Source: Terricaulis silvestris | Lineage (GTDB): Bacteria > Pseudomonadota > Alphaproteobacteria > Caulobacterales > Aquidulcibacteraceae | Length of the DNA stretch: 64,000 bases | Direction of reading: 5' to 3' | Assembly (NCBI RefSeq): GCF_009792355.1 | Contig: NZ_CP047045.1 | Location: forward strand, 62,001 to 126,000 | In this document: positions 43,659-51,996 of the stretch, piece by piece | How the letters are laid out: every line of letters starts with the position of its first letter | Numbering within the stretch: position 1 is the stretch's first letter | Program-made: the position numbers and the translations under genes | Notes under the pieces: model-generated | Seen by the model: only the letters and a program-made list of their open reading frames with translations | Database searches by the model: none | What the model was told of the DNA's origin: nothing

Positions 43659-44481
43659 ATGGGCATTCGCTCTGGCGACGAAAAACCCCCGAACGAAGTT
43701 CCAGAGCACGGACGGTGCTCGAACTGATCGAGCCGAAGCCGCGCGCTGCCGGCGATCGAGAAGCGCATGGTGGGGCCGTTCATTTTCTGGGACGAGTTCG
43801 GACCTGCGCAGTTCGAGGCGGGAAAGGGCATGGATGTTCGTCCGCATCCGCACATCAATCTCGCCACCGTCACCTACCTCTTCGAAGGCGAGATTTTCCA
43901 TCGCGATATATTGGGCTCGGCGCAGGCGATTCTGCCGGGCGACGTGAACTGGATGAACGCTGGGCGGGATCGCGCATTCAGAGCGCACCGCCCCCGACCT
44001 GCGCGCCAAGGGTTTTCCGATGGCGGGAATTCAGTCCTGGGTGGCGCTTCCGGAATCGCACGAAGAGAGCGAGCCGTTCTTCAAACACTACGCTGAGAGC
44101 GAACTGCCGGTGTTGAACGAAGGCGGCAAGATCGTGCGCGTCATCGCGGGCGCGCTCTACGGCAAAGTCTCGCCGGTGAAGACCTACTCGGAAATGTTCT
44201 ATGCCGACGTGCGTCCGGAGGCGGTCGAGATTGCCGGCGAGCGGTTCGAGCGGGGACGGCCGCTTGTGTTTCGCCCTGGTGACAAGGCGACGATCAAAGC
44301 CGTGACGGCCGCGCGCTTTATGGCCTTAGGTGGCGCCAATCTTGGGCCGCGGCATCTGTGGTGGAATTTCGTGTCCTCGCGCAAAGAGCGGATCGAGCAG
44401 GCGAAGGAAGATTGGAAAGCGGGCCGCTTCGGCGCTGTGCCGGGCGATGATAAGGAGTTCATCCCGCTGCCTGAGCACTGA
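43659..44481 (+). pseudogene. Decayed duplicate of the pirin gene
   Basis: Aligned by eye to the intact pirin at 41736-42656. Lesions: a 1-base loss in the codons for GPVLE (GGCCCTGTGC against GGACGGTGC), which leads to an in-frame TGA; a 32-base deletion between CGCGCG repeats after the EPKPR codons; a 2-base loss in the G-R-G-I-A-H metal site; and a 63-base in-frame deletion in the second cupin (after FYADV). Two open stretches remain, the longer at 44020-44481 encoding the C-terminal half. Both metal sites are damaged or lost, so no working pirin is expected. Confidence 0.88.
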
Positions 44482-44541
44482 GCCTGAAGAATTGGCTTGA
44501 ATTCGCAAAGCGAGACGTGTTGCTGGCGCGAGGAGTAGGTG

Positions 44542-44913
44542 ATGTCTGGTGGACAAGCACGCCTGATGGCGCTGGTGGAAAAAAACTACACGGCCGAGCA
44601 ACGGCAGAAGATGCAGCAGCTTCCGCGGCAGGAAGAGTTGCGCATCAACGCGGGCTGGGATTCGCTGTTTGAAGACATCGCGAAACTCGGCCCTGATCCC
44701 GATACAAGGTCGGCGAAAGCGCAAGAGCTTGGCAAGCGCGCGCACGCGCTCCTGAAGGATTTCTCTCAGGGCGACGCGGGCATCTTCACGTCCGCGGTCG
44801 CGATGAATCGCGACATCGCCAGAGATCCAGATCTCGCGCGCTTGCGAGGACAGGAGTACTGGCCGTTCATCGACAAGGTGCTGACCGATCTCAAGCTGAT
44901 CGACCGCGCTTGA
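44542..44913 (+). CDS. TipAS antibiotic-recognition-domain-like protein, stand-alone
   Basis: 123 residues, all helical, beginning MSGGQARLMALVEKNYTAEQ. The core GWDSLFEDIAKLGPDPDTRS followed by AQELGKRAHALLKDFSQGD and a final IDKVLTDLKLIDRA fits the TipAS fold seen in thiopeptide-binding MerR regulators such as TipAL. Here there is no MerR DNA-binding part, so it may bind or sequester a compound without controlling genes. Start chosen at the ATG after GGAGTAGGTG. Neighbours give no context. Confidence 0.72.
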   Translation: MSGGQARLMALVEKNYTAEQRQKMQQLPRQEELRINAGWDSLFEDIAKLGPDPDTRSAKAQELGKRAHALLKDFSQGDAGIFTSAVAMNRDIARDPDLARLRGQEYWPFIDKVLTDLKLIDRA

Positions 44914-45091
44914 ATTGGTGGCGCGGAGAGTTTGTATCGCCGTTGACTTAACCATGCTCCGTGACCGTTCGCGGAACAGGCGCATGAGATTCACCTGAAA
45001 GGCAGGCGTCTGCGAACGACATGACTTGAATTTGTTTCGGTTCGTGAAACAGTAGCCTCTTCGGCCTGGACAGGCCGGTCATAAGCGAGAA

Positions 45092-45115
45092 GCGGCGCCT
45101 GCCGCTCGGCGCCGC
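45092..45115 (+). other. Leader hairpin upstream of the EF-G-like gene
   Basis: GCGGCGCC-TGCCGCTC-GGCGCCGC forms a perfect 8-bp stem about 33 bases before the ATG, followed by GAGAGGG and AGGAGG. The remaining gap 44914-45148 holds no gene I can support. A structured leader is plausible but nothing more is known. Confidence 0.4.
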
Positions 45116-45148
45116 CCCATCCCGAGAGGGAACAGAGGAGGCAGCGTC

Positions 45149-47149
45149 ATGGCTGAAAGCAAATCCGCCAACATCGTGAGGGCAATTGCCGTCGTCGGTC
45201 CGACCGGGGCGGGCAAGACGGCGTTGATCCAAGCTCTGGCATCAGCCGCCTCGGGCGGATCGGGGTCAGCCCCGACCGCGGCGGGCCAGTCCACTGAAAC
45301 CAGCTTCACCGCCATCGACTTCATGGGCGACCATTACGCGCTGATTGATGCACCCGGCGCCGTCGACTTCCTCGCAGATTCAGATTTCGCACTGCCCGCC
45401 GTGGACTTGGCGATCGTCGTCGCCGATCCCGATCCGGAAAAGGCCGTGTTGGTGCAACCGTTCCTGAAGGTGCTCGAGGATCAGAACATCCCGCGCGCGC
45501 TGTTCATCAACAAGATCGATCAGGCGCGCGGACGCGTGCGCGATCTGTTGGAAGCGCTGCAGCCGGTGAGCGCAGTGCCCCTCGTGGCGCGGCAGATTCC
45601 GATCTGGGAAGATGAGAAGGTCACCGGGTTCGTCGATCTCGCGCTGGAGCGGGCCTATCATTACGAGGCGGGCAAGCCGTCGAGCGTGATCGACATTCCG
45701 AAGGAATTGGCGGAGCGCGAAACCGAAGCGCGCTTCCACATGCTGGAACAGCTCGCCGATTATGACGACACGCTGATGGAGCAACTGCTTTCCGACACCA
45801 CGCCGGATCGCGACACGGTGTTCGCGGACTTGGTGCGCGAGCTGCGCGAAGGACTGATCACGCCGGTGTTTTTTGGCTCGACCGCTGGCGGTCACGGCGT
45901 GCGGCGGCTGTTGAAGGCGTTCCGCCACGATACGCCGGCGCCGCAATACGCGGCCGAACGCTTGGGGCTGAAAGGCGTGGGCGCGTACGTGATGAAGATC
46001 TCGCACGCGGGGCAGGCGGGCAAGCTCGCATACTCGCGTGTGTTCGGCGGCAAGCTTTCCGAGTCCGATCAAGTTGCCCTGAGCGATGGCTCGTCTGGCC
46101 GGGCGGCGGCGCTGTTTTCGGTCAGTGGCGCGCAGACGAAGAAGATCGCGACGGCGCCGGAAGGCGATGTGGTTGCGATCGGCAAACTCGACCCCGTCGC
46201 GGCGGGCGACATTCTGGTCGCCAGTGGCAAGGCCGAGGCGATCAAGATCGAGCGCAAGAAACGTTTTCCTGTCTATCAGCTCGCCATCGCCACCAAGGAC
46301 CGTAAGGACGACGTCCGGCTTTCCGGTGCGTTGCAGAAACTTGTGGAGGAGGATGCCGGCCTCGAAGTCGTGCACGATCAGGTCACGCATGAAATCCTGC
46401 TGCAAGGGCAGGGCGAGCCGCATCTGCGTTCGGTGATCGATAGACTCAAAGGGCGCTTCGGCGTGGATGTGTCTTCGACGCGGCCTTCGACGCCGTACAA
46501 GGAAACCATCCGCAAGAGCGCCGAGAAGCGCGGACGTCACAAGAAGCAGACCGGTGGTCACGGCCAGTTCGGTGATTGCGTCATTCAAGTGAAGCCGCAA
46601 CCGCGCGGGCGTGGCTTCGAGTTTGTCGATAAGATCACCGGCGGCGCCATTCCGCGGCAGTGGATTCCGGCGGTGGAAGGCGGCGTCAAAGACGCGATGG
46701 CGAAGGGGCCGATTGGCTTTCCGGTCGTCGATGTGTCGGTGACGTTGATCGACGGCTCGTTCCACGCCGTCGATTCATCGGAGCATTCGTTCCACTCAGC
46801 GGGCCGCATCGGCATGAACGACGCGCTGGCGGAGTGCGAGCCGGTGTTGCTGGAGCCCATCGAGAAGCTTTCAATCCACACACCGAGCTGGGGCACGCCG
46901 AAGATCAACTCGGCGGTGTCGAGCCATGGCGGACAAATCCTCGGCTTCGAGCCGCGCGATGGCTGGAACGGTTGGGATCGCGTCGATGTGTACCTGCCGC
47001 ATGCGGAGCGGCAGAACTTCATCATCGAGCTGCGTTCATTGACTCAAGGCTTGGCGACGTTCGAGGCGTCGTTCGATCACATGGTCGAAGTCACCGGCCG
47101 CCGCGCCGAAGACGTTGCGAAACGCGCCGCGCAGCAGGCCACGACCTAA
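45149..47149 (+). CDS. EF-G-like GTPase with shortened switch I
   Basis: 666 residues. G1 is GPTGAGKTALIQAL near residue 17, G3 DAPGAVDF near 71, G4 NKID near 126. Domains II-V follow, including the conserved SSEHSFHSAGRIGMNDAL. This resembles the EF-G-like second factor found in many Alphaproteobacteria rather than FusA proper. The stretch between G1 and G3 is only about 45 residues and Ser/Gly/Thr-rich, so switch I and the G2 Thr are largely missing. Translocation activity is therefore doubtful; a ribosome-associated stress role is possible. AGGAGG lies 8 bases before the ATG. Confidence 0.85.
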   Translation: MAESKSANIVRAIAVVGPTGAGKTALIQALASAASGGSGSAPTAAGQSTETSFTAIDFMGDHYALIDAPGAVDFLADSDFALPAVDLAIVVADPDPEKAVLVQPFLKVLEDQNIPRALFINKIDQARGRVRDLLEALQPVSAVPLVARQIPIWEDEKVTGFVDLALERAYHYEAGKPSSVIDIPKELAERETEARFHMLEQLADYDDTLMEQLLSDTTPDRDTVFADLVRELREGLITPVFFGSTAGGHGVRRLLKAFRHDTPAPQYAAERLGLKGVGAYVMKISHAGQAGKLAYSRVFGGKLSESDQVALSDGSSGRAAALFSVSGAQTKKIATAPEGDVVAIGKLDPVAAGDILVASGKAEAIKIERKKRFPVYQLAIATKDRKDDVRLSGALQKLVEEDAGLEVVHDQVTHEILLQGQGEPHLRSVIDRLKGRFGVDVSSTRPSTPYKETIRKSAEKRGRHKKQTGGHGQFGDCVIQVKPQPRGRGFEFVDKITGGAIPRQWIPAVEGGVKDAMAKGPIGFPVVDVSVTLIDGSFHAVDSSEHSFHSAGRIGMNDALAECEPVLLEPIEKLSIHTPSWGTPKINSAVSSHGGQILGFEPRDGWNGWDRVDVYLPHAERQNFIIELRSLTQGLATFEASFDHMVEVTGRRAEDVAKRAAQQATT

Positions 47150-47155
47150 TGCGCT

Positions 47156-47185
47156 GACCCGCGCCGGTTAGGGCCGGCGCGGGTC
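47156..47185 (+). terminator. Probable hairpin terminator after the EF-G-like gene
   Basis: GACCCGCGCCGG, a short TTAGG loop, then CCGGCGCGGGTC: a perfect 12-bp stem starting 7 bases after the stop. No clear T-run follows, so termination may be Rho-assisted. Confidence 0.6.
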
Positions 47186-47292
47186 CCTCGCGGCGTCGCT
47201 GAAACGGCGTCGCTCGTCGCTCTTTTGTGTCAAGCGGCTGGACATTGCCGCCGCGCGCGTGTGGTTTGGCCCCTCAAACTCGGGAGTGGGCG

Positions 47293-50103
47293 ATGAGATC
47301 ATTCGCGGCGATGGTTGGCGCGTTGGCGCTGGCGGCCTGTGCGACAGCAAGCGTGGACGGGCCTGCGAGTTCCGCACAACCGGCGTCGGTCGCTGAGCTG
47401 ATGCAAGATGTGCAGCTCGGCTACGAGACGTTCACGCTGGACAACGGCTTGACCGTCATCGTGCACGAGGACCGCAAGGCGCCGGTCGTGGCGGTGGCGT
47501 CGTGGTTCAATGTCGGCTCCAAGGATGAGCCGCAGGGCCAGACTGGTTTCGCGCACCTGTTCGAACACATCATGCTGTTCAACGGCACCGAGCACATTCC
47601 GAACCTGATCGTGCCGCTCCGCGAAGTGGGCGCCACCAATTGGAACGGCACCACCTGGTTCGATCGCACCAATTATTTCGAAACGGTGCCGACGCAGGCG
47701 CTCGATCTCGCGCTCTACATTGAGAGCGAGCGCATGGGCTATCTGCTCGGCGCGCTGACGCAGACGAGCCTCGATGCGCAACGCGGCATCGTGCAGAACG
47801 AAAAGCGCCAGGGCGACAACCAGCCGTATGGTCTGAGCGAATACGCGCAGCTTGAAGCGCTGTTTCCCGATGGCCACCCATATCGCCACTCCACCATCGG
47901 GGCGATGGCGGACCTGGACCAAGCGTCGTTGGAAGACGTGCGCCAATGGTTCCGCGACAATTATGGACCGAACAACGCGGTTCTGGTGTTGAGCGGAGAT
48001 ATCGATATCGCCGAGGCGCGGCCTTTGGTGCAGCGCTATTTCGGCGCGATCCCGCGTGGCGCGCAGAACGTCCCAGCGGACGCCGATGTGCCGACGCTGC
48101 CGGCCGCGATCAACGAAGTGCTGCACGATCGCGTTTCCAACACGCGCATTGAGCGCAGCTGGGTGGTGCCGGGGCAGGGCCATGCGGATGAAGTCGATCT
48201 CGCCATCGCAGGCCAAGTGCTAGGCGGACTGGCTAGCTCACGGCTCGATCGCATCTTGGTGCGCGATGAGCAGACGGCTGTTGCCGTGACCGCTGGTCTA
48301 CAGCCGTTTCAGCGGCTGAGCTTTTTCAGCGTCACGGTGGACGTGAAGCCTGGCCAAGACGCTGACGCGGTAACGCGACGGCTCGATGAGATCATGGCGG
48401 ACTTCATCGCCAACGGACCGAGCGAGGATGAAATCCAGCGCGTCGCCACCACGCAGATCGCGCAAAGCACGTTCGCGATCGAGCAGATCGGCGGGTTCAC
48501 CGGCGCCACTTGGGTGCTGGCTGACGGCCAGATCATGACCGGCGACCCCGCCTATTTCCGTCGCAATCTACTTGAGTACGGCGAAGCGACGCCCGCAAGC
48601 GTGCGGGCGGCGATGCAACGTTGGCTGACACGGCCGGCGCACACCTTGCGCACCGAACCAGGCGAGCGCGAGCCCTACGAAGAATCCGTGGCCACGCGCC
48701 GTCCGCCGCCGGACACATCGCCGCCGACGGCGCAGCCGCGCGATCCGATGCCGGCCGTCGGCGAGATCGCGGATCTCGATTTCCCGAGCGTCGAGCGCGC
48801 TACGCTCTCGAACGGCATCGAGGTGGTGTATGCCAACCGCACTTCCATTCCGGCCACTTTGGTCGCGATCGATTTCGACGCTGGCGTCGCCGCCGATCCG
48901 CAAGGGGCCTTCGGCACGCAACGCCTGATGTTGGCCGCGCTCGATACCGGCGCCGGCGGGCGCGACGCAATGCAAATCGCCGAGCAACAGGAACGCATCG
49001 GCGCAACCATTGCGTCAGCAGGTACGCTTGATCGCACCTCGGTGACGCTCACGGCGCTCTCGGCCAACTTGCCGCTGGCGCTCGACTTGTTCTCCGACAT
49101 CGTGATCCGACCCGATTTCGCCGACGCGGAAGTGTCGCGGCTGCGCAATCAGCAGCTCGCGGCGGTCTCCGCCGAATTGACCCAGCCAAACGGCCTCGCG
49201 CAGCGCGCTTTGCCGCCTCTCATCTACGGCGCCAACCATCCGTACGGCCGCGCGGCTTCGGGGGTCGGCACCGCGGAATCCGTGGGCGCACTGGATCGCA
49301 ACGCGCTCGTGGCGTTCCACCAGACTTGGGTGCGGCCTGAAACGGCGCGCATCTTCGTTGTCTCGGATCGTCCGCTCGCGGAAGTGCGCCGTTTGCTCGA
49401 TGCGCGCTTCGGCCAATGGCGCGGTTCGACGACGGTTGCTGCGGGGCGCAAGGACTTCACCGCGCCGATCCCGGAGCCTCGCTCACGCATCATCGTAGTG
49501 GATCGTCCGCAATCGCCGCAATCGGTGATCTATGCCGGCAACGTCCTGCCGATCAGCGGCACCGATGATACGCTGACGCTGGCGGCTGCGAATGAAGTGC
49601 TCGGCAACAATTTCCTATCGCGCCTCAACACTGAGATCCGGGAGCGCCGTGGTTGGTCGTACGGCTTGGGTGGCAATGCGCAGCTGCGTGAATATCGGAT
49701 GCCGTATATCATCAACGCGCCGGTGCAATCGGACCGCACCGGTGATTCCATCCGCGTGTTGATCGAGCAGATCAACGCGTTCAATGGCGCTAACGGCGTG
49801 ACCGAGGCGGAGCACACGCGCACCATCAACGGCAACATCCGCCAGTTGCCGGGTGCGTTTGAGACGGCTGGGGCTGTGCTGAACGCACTTCGCCAGAACG
49901 ATCTCTACAACCGCCCTGACACGTACTGGGAAAGCGTTGCGGCTCGCTATCGCGCGATGACGGCAGCCAACATGGATTCCGCTGCGCGCGCAGTGGTCGA
50001 TCCGCGGCGGTTCGTCTGGGTTGTGGTCGGCGACGCGTCGGTGGTGCGGCCCCAGCTGGAAGGATTGGGCTTGCCGATCGAAGTGGTGCAGCCTGCGAGT
50101 TAG
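47293..50103 (+). CDS. M16-family zinc metallopeptidase, lipoprotein, double-length
   Basis: 936 residues from the ATG at 47293 (GGGAG 6 bases upstream). Signal peptide with lipobox LALAAC. The first half has the inverted zinc motif HLFEHIMLFNGTEH (HxxEH) and the downstream Glu in RGIVQNEKRQGDNQPYG. The second half repeats the fold without the motif (GVAADPQGAFGTQRLMLAAL), as in two-domain bacterial M16 proteins. It should clear peptides in the periplasm. A convergent hydrolase gene overlaps its stop by 4 bases. Confidence 0.92.
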   Translation: MRSFAAMVGALALAACATASVDGPASSAQPASVAELMQDVQLGYETFTLDNGLTVIVHEDRKAPVVAVASWFNVGSKDEPQGQTGFAHLFEHIMLFNGTEHIPNLIVPLREVGATNWNGTTWFDRTNYFETVPTQALDLALYIESERMGYLLGALTQTSLDAQRGIVQNEKRQGDNQPYGLSEYAQLEALFPDGHPYRHSTIGAMADLDQASLEDVRQWFRDNYGPNNAVLVLSGDIDIAEARPLVQRYFGAIPRGAQNVPADADVPTLPAAINEVLHDRVSNTRIERSWVVPGQGHADEVDLAIAGQVLGGLASSRLDRILVRDEQTAVAVTAGLQPFQRLSFFSVTVDVKPGQDADAVTRRLDEIMADFIANGPSEDEIQRVATTQIAQSTFAIEQIGGFTGATWVLADGQIMTGDPAYFRRNLLEYGEATPASVRAAMQRWLTRPAHTLRTEPGEREPYEESVATRRPPPDTSPPTAQPRDPMPAVGEIADLDFPSVERATLSNGIEVVYANRTSIPATLVAIDFDAGVAADPQGAFGTQRLMLAALDTGAGGRDAMQIAEQQERIGATIASAGTLDRTSVTLTALSANLPLALDLFSDIVIRPDFADAEVSRLRNQQLAAVSAELTQPNGLAQRALPPLIYGANHPYGRAASGVGTAESVGALDRNALVAFHQTWVRPETARIFVVSDRPLAEVRRLLDARFGQWRGSTTVAAGRKDFTAPIPEPRSRIIVVDRPQSPQSVIYAGNVLPISGTDDTLTLAAANEVLGNNFLSRLNTEIRERRGWSYGLGGNAQLREYRMPYIINAPVQSDRTGDSIRVLIEQINAFNGANGVTEAEHTRTINGNIRQLPGAFETAGAVLNALRQNDLYNRPDTYWESVAARYRAMTAANMDSAARAVVDPRRFVWVVVGDASVVRPQLEGLGLPIEVVQPAS

Positions 50104-50888
50104 CGGGCGGCGTCCACCAGTTGCTTCAAGCGTTCACACATCGCGCTGCTCGGATCGACGAGCGGCGCGATGACGGTGAAGTGGTTGGCGCCGTCGATTT
50201 CTTCGTAGCGCGTGTTCACGCCGTCCTCGCCCCAGGCCGTGACGATCGCAGCACTCTGGCGCAAGAACTCGCTCGATTCATCGGCGCCGACGACGGCGTC
50301 TAGCGTTTTACCTTCCGGTGCAGGCCAGAATATCGGACTGTACGCTGTTGCCCGCTCGGGAGTGAGTTGCAGTTTCTCGTTGAGACTTGTTTCGATCAGC
50401 GGCGAAAGTTCAAAGAGCCCCGAAATTGAGTAGGCGGCGGGGACGTAATCCTCCGAGGCGAGCATACAAACGGCTAGGTGCCCGCCCGCTGAGTGTCCGC
50501 TGGCAATAATCGGCGCGCGCACTGCTTCATGAAGCGAGATACACGCATGCCGCAATTGGCGGATGATGTCGCCGATCGCAACGGCGGGACATAGATCGTA
50601 GCTCGGTACGGCGACGGTGATGCCTAGTTGGTTCAAGCCGCGCGCGTGGATGCTGTGAAAACTCTTGTCTAGCGCCTGCCAGTAGCCGCCGTGGATGTAC
50701 ATGACGACGGGGCCTTCGCCGGCCTCGAACAGATCGATGCTGTGGCGTTCGCCGTCCCCGTACGCGATCATGCGCGGTGGCTTGATTTCACGATACGCAG
50801 CGGCGTCGCGCGCCCAGCTTGCGATGATCGCCGCGGAGTCGGGGACGCGGGCGCGGTTGTTGTATTGTTTTTCGAGGTCGAGGCTCAT
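50100..50888 (-). CDS. Alpha/beta hydrolase, kynurenine-formamidase-like
   Basis: 262 residues. HGGYWQALDKSFHS gives the HGGYW oxyanion motif, GHSAGGHLAV the nucleophile elbow, and DGANHFTVI the catalytic His, with the acid in VVGADESSEF. This combination is typical of kynurenine formamidase (KynB/AFMID-like) hydrolases, which release kynurenine from N-formylkynurenine in tryptophan breakdown. As last gene of the 2-aminobenzoyl-CoA operon, a role on the route from tryptophan to anthranilate would fit, but ester hydrolysis is an alternative. Overlaps the upstream RAM-domain gene by 4 bases. Confidence 0.8.
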   Translation of the reverse strand: MSLDLEKQYNNRARVPDSAAIIASWARDAAAYREIKPPRMIAYGDGERHSIDLFEAGEGPVVMYIHGGYWQALDKSFHSIHARGLNQLGITVAVPSYDLCPAVAIGDIIRQLRHACISLHEAVRAPIIASGHSAGGHLAVCMLASEDYVPAAYSISGLFELSPLIETSLNEKLQLTPERATAYSPIFWPAPEGKTLDAVVGADESSEFLRQSAAIVTAWGEDGVNTRYEEIDGANHFTVIAPLVDPSSAMCERLKQLVDAAR

Positions 50889-51169
50889 TCCGTGTCGGGA
50901 TAATCAAAGCCCGGCCATTTGGAGCCGTAAATTTGATAGCCGAGGATGGTGTAGGTTTGCGCCACGTTCGGGTGCGCGCGGATGGTGTCGGCGACGACTT
51001 TCTGGATCGTGTTGAGATCGGGGTGCTCAATGCGCACGAGCAAATCCCATTCGCCCATGATCGAATAGATATCCATGATCTTGTCGCTGCCGTCCCGGAG
51101 CGCGTTGCCGACGGCCTCGGGCGACGCGCCGTGGACGCGGACGAAGGTGAAGAGGCTGTGGTCTGCCAT
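50885..51169 (-). CDS. Stand-alone Lrp/AsnC ligand-binding (RAM) domain protein
   Basis: 94 residues from the ATG at 51169 (GAGGAG 8 bases upstream). LFTFVRVHGASPEAVGNALR and MGEWDLLVRIEHPDLNTIQK match the RAM fold of Lrp/AsnC regulators, whose beta-sheet oligomers bind an amino acid. There is no DNA-binding part. It may sense a pathway intermediate or modulate a partner such as an enzyme. Fifth gene from the end of the nine-gene operon would be wrong: it is the last but one, just before the formamidase-like hydrolase. Confidence 0.8.
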   Translation of the reverse strand: MADHSLFTFVRVHGASPEAVGNALRDGSDKIMDIYSIMGEWDLLVRIEHPDLNTIQKVVADTIRAHPNVAQTYTILGYQIYGSKWPGFDYPDTE

Positions 51170-51190
51170 CGCGGAACTCCTCAACGCACT

Positions 51191-51583
51191 CTAGCGCGGC
51201 ACGACGGCGGTTGTCTCGATTTCGATGAGCGCGGCGTCTTCGATCAGCGCCTTCACTTCGACGACTGCCATCGCGGGGTAGTTCTTCCCCATCTTGTCGC
51301 GCCAGATCGCGCCGATCTCGGCGAGCGATGCGAGGTAGGCGCGCTTGTCGGTGATGTACCAGGTCATGCGCGCCACATGTTCGGGGCCGGCATTGGCCTC
51401 GCGGAGAACGGCGAGCGTGTTGTCGAGCGTTTGTGCGAATTGCGCGGGCAGGGTTGTCGCGCCGAACTTGCCCTCGGGCGTCCACCCGATCTGGCCGGCG
51501 ACGAACACGATGCGGCCCTCCGCTTCGATGCCGTTGGCATATCCCTTGGGCCTCGGCCAACCTTCGGGGAGCAGCGTTCTCAT
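51191..51583 (-). CDS. RidA/Rid-family protein lacking the usual Arg
   Basis: 130 residues from the ATG at 51583, which overlaps the upstream thioesterase stop as ATGA. FVAGQIGWTPEGKFGATTLP and the trimer-core NTLAVLREANAGPEHVARMT match the Rid fold. RidA proteins hydrolyse reactive enamine or imine intermediates. The key Arg (canonical PARSCVEV) is replaced, here PAMAVVEV, so it belongs to a Rid group without the classical deaminase Arg. In this operon it could act on an imine or enamine formed from the 2-amino group of the ring intermediate; this is inference. Confidence 0.85.
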   Translation of the reverse strand: MRTLLPEGWPRPKGYANGIEAEGRIVFVAGQIGWTPEGKFGATTLPAQFAQTLDNTLAVLREANAGPEHVARMTWYITDKRAYLASLAEIGAIWRDKMGKNYPAMAVVEVKALIEDAALIEIETTAVVPR

Positions 51584-51996
51584 GCCTCGATCCCCGCGAA
51601 GTTGGCGACGGCGTCGCGCAGGTCGCTCGGCCACGGCTCGGCCTTCATCGTCGCAAGATCGGTGAACACGATGGTCTGATCGAAACGCGCCACCGCGCGA
51701 TCGCCGACAGCGGCGAGGTGTTTCAGATTGAGCGATGACGTGCCGATCGCCTCGACGCCAAGACTTTGGCGTAGCGTATCGCCCATGCGTACAGGCGCGA
51801 CGAACTCGGATTCAAACCGCACAGTCGGCACGCCCTTGCGCTGATCGACGTGCAGCGACTTGAACGAGTGGCCGAGACTGGCGAACCAATCCTCCACCGT
51901 TTCATTCACCAGCGCGAAGAAGCGCGGGTAGAACATGATGCCGGCGGTGTCGCAGTGTTCGAAGCGTACGATGATGTCGCGTGTGAACGGGTTCAT
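51580..51996 (-). CDS. Acyl-CoA thioesterase, 4-hydroxybenzoyl-CoA thioesterase type
   Basis: 138 residues, hotdog fold. RFEHCDTAGIMFYPRFFALV contains the D-x2-G-x4-Y catalytic pattern of the YbgC/4-HBT family, and VPTVRFESEFVAPVRMGDTL is the second strand pair. Hydrolyses an aryl- or acyl-CoA, perhaps rescuing CoA from a stalled 2-aminobenzoyl-CoA product. Overlaps both neighbours by 4 bases (ATGA), so co-translated with the CoA ligase upstream and the Rid gene downstream. Confidence 0.88.
   Translation of the reverse strand: MNPFTRDIIVRFEHCDTAGIMFYPRFFALVNETVEDWFASLGHSFKSLHVDQRKGVPTVRFESEFVAPVRMGDTLRQSLGVEAIGTSSLNLKHLAAVGDRAVARFDQTIVFTDLATMKAEPWPSDLRDAVANFAGIEA

Noticed and set aside
43659-44481. 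Second pirin copy as a functional short protein
   Set aside because: Loss of both cupin metal regions and several frameshifts make a working protein improbable.
45380-46765. Long minus-strand open frame across the EF-G-like gene
   Set aside because: It is the complement of conserved GTPase and EF-G domains; the sequence is Arg/His/Gln-rich without a fold signal.
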